A stretch of 52,094 nt of DNA from Ettlia oleoabundans (Eukaryota > Chlorophyta > Chlorophyceae > Chlamydomonadales), in NCBI GenBank assembly GCA_019693395.1, contig JAAMXP010002444.1:1-52094 (forward strand), written 5' to 3'. Below, one piece after another: positions 46,128 to 52,094 of the stretch. How positions within the stretch are numbered: position 1 is the stretch's first letter; every line of letters begins with the position of its first letter. Both the position numbers and the translations under genes were made by a program. The notes below the pieces were generated by a model, which was not told where the DNA came from, did no database searches, and saw only the letters and a program-made list of their open reading frames with translations.

Positions 46128-46486
46128 CACACGCTGCTTGTGAGCGCCCGCGGCCAAACCGAGTGCTGCCAAACTTTATTCTGTGCGGAAAGCGCTTTAG
46201 GCTCGGAACGGTCGCTTTTCGGACCGATGCGGTAAACGGCGGGCGTGGGCGTGGGCAGGCAAACTCTATTTCGTGGAAGCTGTATGAGTTGAAACGTTCT
46301 GTCTGCGCGTTATTATTTACCACAATGCTCCTGATCGCTCAACAAGATGCCAGGGTGTCATGCCGTCGCCCCCGCCTGCGATACTGCCTGCCGCCACTGC
46401 TTGTTTGCATGCAATCTATGGCTATACAGCCGTTACAGTCGTTGTGGTATCTGTCAATGGTATCAAAGAAGACGCTTGAGGGCATG
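46128..46486. promoter_or_regulatory. Spacer holding the PcyA 3' end and RING promoter
   Basis: Both flanking genes read on the minus strand. TTACA at 46433-46437 is a TGTAA signal 50 bases after the PcyA stop, so the remaining 290 bases are available for the RING gene promoter and leader. No coding feature is seen. Confidence 0.45.
46433..46437 (-). terminator. Candidate poly(A) signal TGTAA of the bilin reductase gene
   Basis: TGTAA on the minus strand, 50 bases after the stop codon at 46487-46489. Confidence 0.45.
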
Positions 46487-49400
46487 TTAGGTGTTCGCAG
46501 GCAGCTGTGGGCAGTCGAACATGACTTCCCGCATGTACCGCTCTGCCAGCTCAGCGCCGAACGCCGCCTCCAGCACCCTGCGTGTCTTGTCATTCTCCAG
46601 CTGCTTGTTGCAGTAGCGCTGGTGTGCGGCATGCAGCAGCTCCAGGCGACGCCACTGGGCGCCACCGACTGGGTGCGAAATTTTGGCAAGCTGCGGGGGG
46701 CGGCAGTGCAAGGGGAACAGTTTAAGCATGGGTCAATCAGTGACAGCCTGCCTGGCTTCAAGGCCGATAACCAGCCACCAAACCCTTGGGACATTGAGAA
46801 GCATGTCTCGCGGGGCAAGAGGCTGGCTAACCGCTCTCTGGTTACCCATACCAGCACGCATCAAACGAGCAATATGTGCAACACGCACTGCCTCTGCTGT
46901 GCCAGCCCTGATGCTCCTCCCTGCTACCTACCACCCCCGCCCAGCTAGCACAAGTGGACGCTATTTCCCCTTATACAATTCACAACAGTCAGCCAGTGCA
47001 CACCTGTACGTGCATCTGAGTGAGAGCCAGCGCGTATTTGAGGAAGCTCCCGAGCTCTTCAGAGCTGCTAGGCCGTACAATCACACAGAGCTGGGAGAAA
47101 ATGGCACGGCCCCAGTCTGGGATGGAGCGATTGCTTTCCAACCCATACCTGGCCTGCAACTCCCTGCAGACTAGCAACAGTCAAAATAGCGACGCGGCTG
47201 TTAACAACAGTTATAGAGGGAGCAACGTCGGAGAGGAAGAGCAGATGGCAATGGTGACTCTGAAAGACGCCGGAATGCTATGCAGGCGGCCATGTGCGTG
47301 CATAAAAGGGAGCGAACGAGCTGGCTAGATGCAGGGTCAATGCTTGTCAGGTGATGCTCCCAACATAAAAAGGCAACCCAGCCTGGCAAGCATTTTTTGA
47401 ACACCCACCACAGCCATCGGTTCCGGGCTTTGTGCACCTGACCGGCTGCTCGTAGAATGGCGGCAGTTCCAGGTTGGGTGTGGTGGGACAGGGGTCCACT
47501 ATCGCCAAGGTCACCCTGCCATCATTGGCCACCAAGTCCATAGACAGGATGGGAAGGTCGTGCTCGAGGCGAGGGTACATCACACAGTGGAACACCTGCA
47601 GGGGCACACAGACAAAGATGAGTGGGGCATTGATATGAGAATGAAGATGGTGTTGAGCTGGCAGCAAGGGCATCACTTGAAGTTATGACTCGGTCGCTAG
47701 CTACACGTGCATCGACCTAGCTGCCATACACTTCCAACTCAACCCCAGGACCTGCAGGACCCTGGCGCTGCACACTTGCCCCCACCTGGAGGCCATCCTG
47801 GCGAACTGCCACCTCGATGTGAAGCTTGCGGAAGGCGCGGCTGCAGTAGACGCGGTTCTCTATCTGCAGGTGTGTGGGATAAGCAATGTGATGGCATGGC
47901 CCAGAGCAAGGCATTGGGAACAGCTGCAAGAGCCCAAGACACAAGCAGTTCCGGGCAACATATAAATATAATATAATGTTGAGAAAGAGAAGAAACGGGA
48001 CGATAAGTGTTGAGGTGTAAGCAAACCGGCTCAGAACAGAGCGGGCCCAGTTGAAAAGGCACAGCGCATACTTAGCCGGCCACTGCCCCTGCAACCTTTG
48101 AGTGCTGCCCTGCAGGCCACCCACCTGTAGGCGCGGGTACCCGGGCTCTCCCTTCTCAGGATCCACCATAGATCTAAAGGAGAAGGGGTCAGCACCCTGG
48201 GGGTCTAGGGAATCCAGATACTTGTACTTCTGCAGTACCATGTGGGGCATCAACCGTACCGCATAAAGAGGGCCAGTTTGTGTAGCACGATGGGGCGCAT
48301 AGCACACAGCAACTGGCGGGGCAAGCAATAGGGGACAGCTGCCAGTCCGCCAGGCTGCCACTTGTACTGCTCTTCCTATCCTGCTGTAATGCTCCACCGC
48401 TGTGATTGAACTGCTAGGACCTGGTGCTGGTATTGGTAACAGCCCATGCTGTACCTAAGTGGTACTGCTTGAGACCACCTGATGAGACCAGGCTGCCGAC
48501 ATGGCTGGTACTGCTCACCTCATCAAGATTGTACAGCCCGAACTGGTCCTCTGGCAGCACCCCACGAAAGCAGCCCTCAATGTGTGCAACGAGCTGCTCT
48601 ATGGGAGCGCACACCTGCAGAGCAAGAGCCCCATGCGCGCTAAGTGGGTGTATTGTTTCGGTAAAGGAAATTATCCAGTGGGGTCGACATGCAGAGGCTT
48701 TCGCAGGATCACCAAATACTGGCTGCATGGGCACGAGCGCCTCACAGATAGATGTATTTCATGGGGTGGCGGCAAACACTGCGCCAGTGCTGGGCTGCCA
48801 CTTTCACCTACCCACTCATGCACCCACCTTGTCTGCGAGGCGCCAGCCTGTCATGCCCACCATCTGTGCCACCTCAGCCCATGTCAGCCGGTCCTCTGCA
48901 CACACAGGCAAGAAAGTGGGGACACAGTGAGGCCCAGGCCCAGGCACAGCTGCTTCTACGCCCACAAAAAGAAACACACCAGGACTAAGCCCAGACAAAG
49001 CTGCTGTCGATACCGACACAACACATCTCCCGCCACCAGCGGTTGCCGCCGAGTGATACGGGGACCTGACAGAAACATGCGGACAGCACTTTTTGCACAT
49101 GTGCTGCTTCAGTGTCCACTTAAGCACATTCTTTTGTGTATGTTGCTGCAGTAGCTTTGGTCTAACTTTGAATCCCGGCAGCAGCGTACCTGGGAGGTCC
49201 ATGTCTTGTGGCCGTGACACCTCGCCCGCCGCCCCCATGCCCTCGAGGAAATCCTGCAGCACCCTGCGTGCCTCCTCAAGCTCCTCCTCTGTTGGTGGTG
49301 GGCCCTCCTCTTCCCCCTCATCTTCCTCTTCCTCATCCTCATACTCCTCAAAGTCATCCTCACCCTCATCCTCCGCCGATGCAGCATCGCCGTTGCTGCC

Positions 49401-49673
49401 GCTGCAAGCAGCAGCGAAGCCAGCCGCAAGCCGATGCCGCGGCGGGCAATGCCGCTGCCGTTGTTGCTGCTGCACGCTGCTGCACAGCCTATTTCGCTGT
49501 GATGAATTGCTGCAAAGCTGTGCTCTATACATTGCCGCTGCGTTCAGTGTACTAGACGCTGTTGGGACGGCCGCAGCGGTGGCCAACAGCCGGGCTTCGC
49601 GCCGGTGCACCCGGACCGTTGCCGCTGCCGCTGCAGCCACGGGGCGGCAGCCCGCAGCGCCAATCGCAGACAT
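46487..49673 (-). CDS. PCYA: Phycocyanobilin:ferredoxin oxidoreductase (ferredoxin-dependent bilin reductase), plastid
   Basis: Reduces biliverdin IXalpha to phycocyanobilin with electrons from ferredoxin in the chloroplast. Eight exons: 49673-49190, 48895-48828, 48614-48519, 48229-48125, 47863-47786, 47595-47438, 47163-47004 and 46690-46487, giving 450 aa with all phases consistent. The catalytic core shows [72 protein letters not shown] and the C-terminal signature [17 protein letters not shown] with [11 protein letters not shown]268, H280 and D297 fall at exactly the spacing of cyanobacterial PcyA E76, H88 and D105. As I recall, plant HY2 differs at the last two, so PcyA is favoured over phytochromobilin synthase. 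The first 160 residues are a transit peptide plus a very acidic segment (about residues 96-150), not part of the bacterial enzyme. Phycocyanobilin is used in green algae for plastid retrograde signalling. Confidence 0.92.
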
Positions 49674-50049
49674 CAGTAATTCTTGAGGCAAATGTGGCAG
49701 AAGACGCAGGCCTGTTTGCTGGCAACAGGGTGCCTGGACAGTGGCTGGTCGCGCGGGCGAGCTAGGTTGAGTGCGCTGCTAACACTCCGTGCTTGACGCT
49801 AGTTGTGGTGGTTATCGAATGGCCGGGTCGTGAAGCCTGTGAAAAGCTATGACCAGGTTTCTCGGTGCTGAGGTGGCGGCGCTGCCGCCGTTAGCGCCCG
49901 AAATGCATGCACATTGCCTCTGTGCAGAATCCACCAGGAGGGATTTCTAGATTCTCTAGACGCGGGTCAGCCGGGAATGCGTTCCATGCATGTGGCCTGA
50001 ATCCTTGGCTTGACTGCTGCGCACGGGGCTGGCAGCCCATACACACAAC
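49674..50049. promoter_or_regulatory. Divergent promoter region, PCYA / DEAD-box helicase
   Basis: 376 bases between opposite start codons. A small inverted motif (TTTCTAGATTCTCTAGA, about 49944-49960) is present. No coding content recognised. Shared promoter is an inference from the layout. Confidence 0.4.

Positions 50050-52094
<2,045 letters not shown>

Noticed and set aside
45599..46948. Long plus-strand open frame of about 449 codons
   Set aside because: It runs antisense across the RING-H2 exon, the spacer and the PCYA C-terminal exon, which have clear family motifs on the minus strand.
49093..49686. Plus-strand open frame of about 197 codons rich in Ser and Ala
   Set aside because: It is the complement of the acidic exon of PCYA (Glu codons read as Ser/Leu); there is no domain and no splice support.

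Overview
This window is nuclear DNA from an intron-rich, GC-rich green alga. The gene set points to a chlorophyte, perhaps a trebouxiophyte: a PsbP-domain lumenal protein, a plant-type MSH7 mismatch-repair protein, an XBAT-type ankyrin/RING ligase, an RRA-type arabinosyltransferase, a PcyA-type bilin reductase, and TGTAA poly(A) signals. Nearly every gene is split by short GT-AG introns, plus an unusual number of apparent GC-AG introns. I rebuilt exons by hand from splice consensus, reading-frame phase and family conservation; no search or RNA evidence was available. Naming the organism more precisely would be a guess.

Layout, left to right. A secreted right-handed beta-helix protein (minus; its 3' end is off the left edge) occupies about 1-6176. 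A soluble 5'-nucleotidase-family metallophosphoesterase lies on the minus strand (11398-6709). Divergent from it is a large CUE / 2H-phosphoesterase-like / CUE / DUF1771 / SMR protein (plus, 11893-16999). Next come an ankyrin-RING E3 ligase (plus, 17535-20987), a thylakoid PsbP-domain protein (minus, 23172-21730) and, head-to-head with it, MSH7 (plus, 23385-32288, about 23 exons). A decayed-looking leucine-rich gene (about 32880-33925) precedes a secreted GH16 beta-glucanase (plus, 34759-36567, with a 20-N assembly gap in its first intron). An RRA-like GT77 arabinosyltransferase (minus, 41495-37495) is divergent from a FolC-type dihydrofolate/folylpolyglutamate synthase (plus, 41947-44613). 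A tail-anchored RING-H2 protein (minus, 46127-45159) and a plastid phycocyanobilin:ferredoxin oxidoreductase (minus, 49673-46487) follow. The window ends inside a DDX56/Dbp9-type DEAD-box helicase (plus, from 50050).

There is no operon logic; neighbours are paired by promoters or by convergent ends. Themes are RNA quality control and repair (the SMR protein), ribosome assembly (the helicase), DNA mismatch repair (MSH7), ubiquitin signalling (two RING proteins), wall and extracellular glycan or protein work (beta-helix protein, GH16, RRA), and plastid functions (PsbP protein, PcyA). The most interesting items are the fusion of a 2H-type phosphoesterase module to a Cue2/N4BP2-like SMR nuclease, and an MSH7 with an altered mismatch-reading motif and an RPA-binding-like helix.
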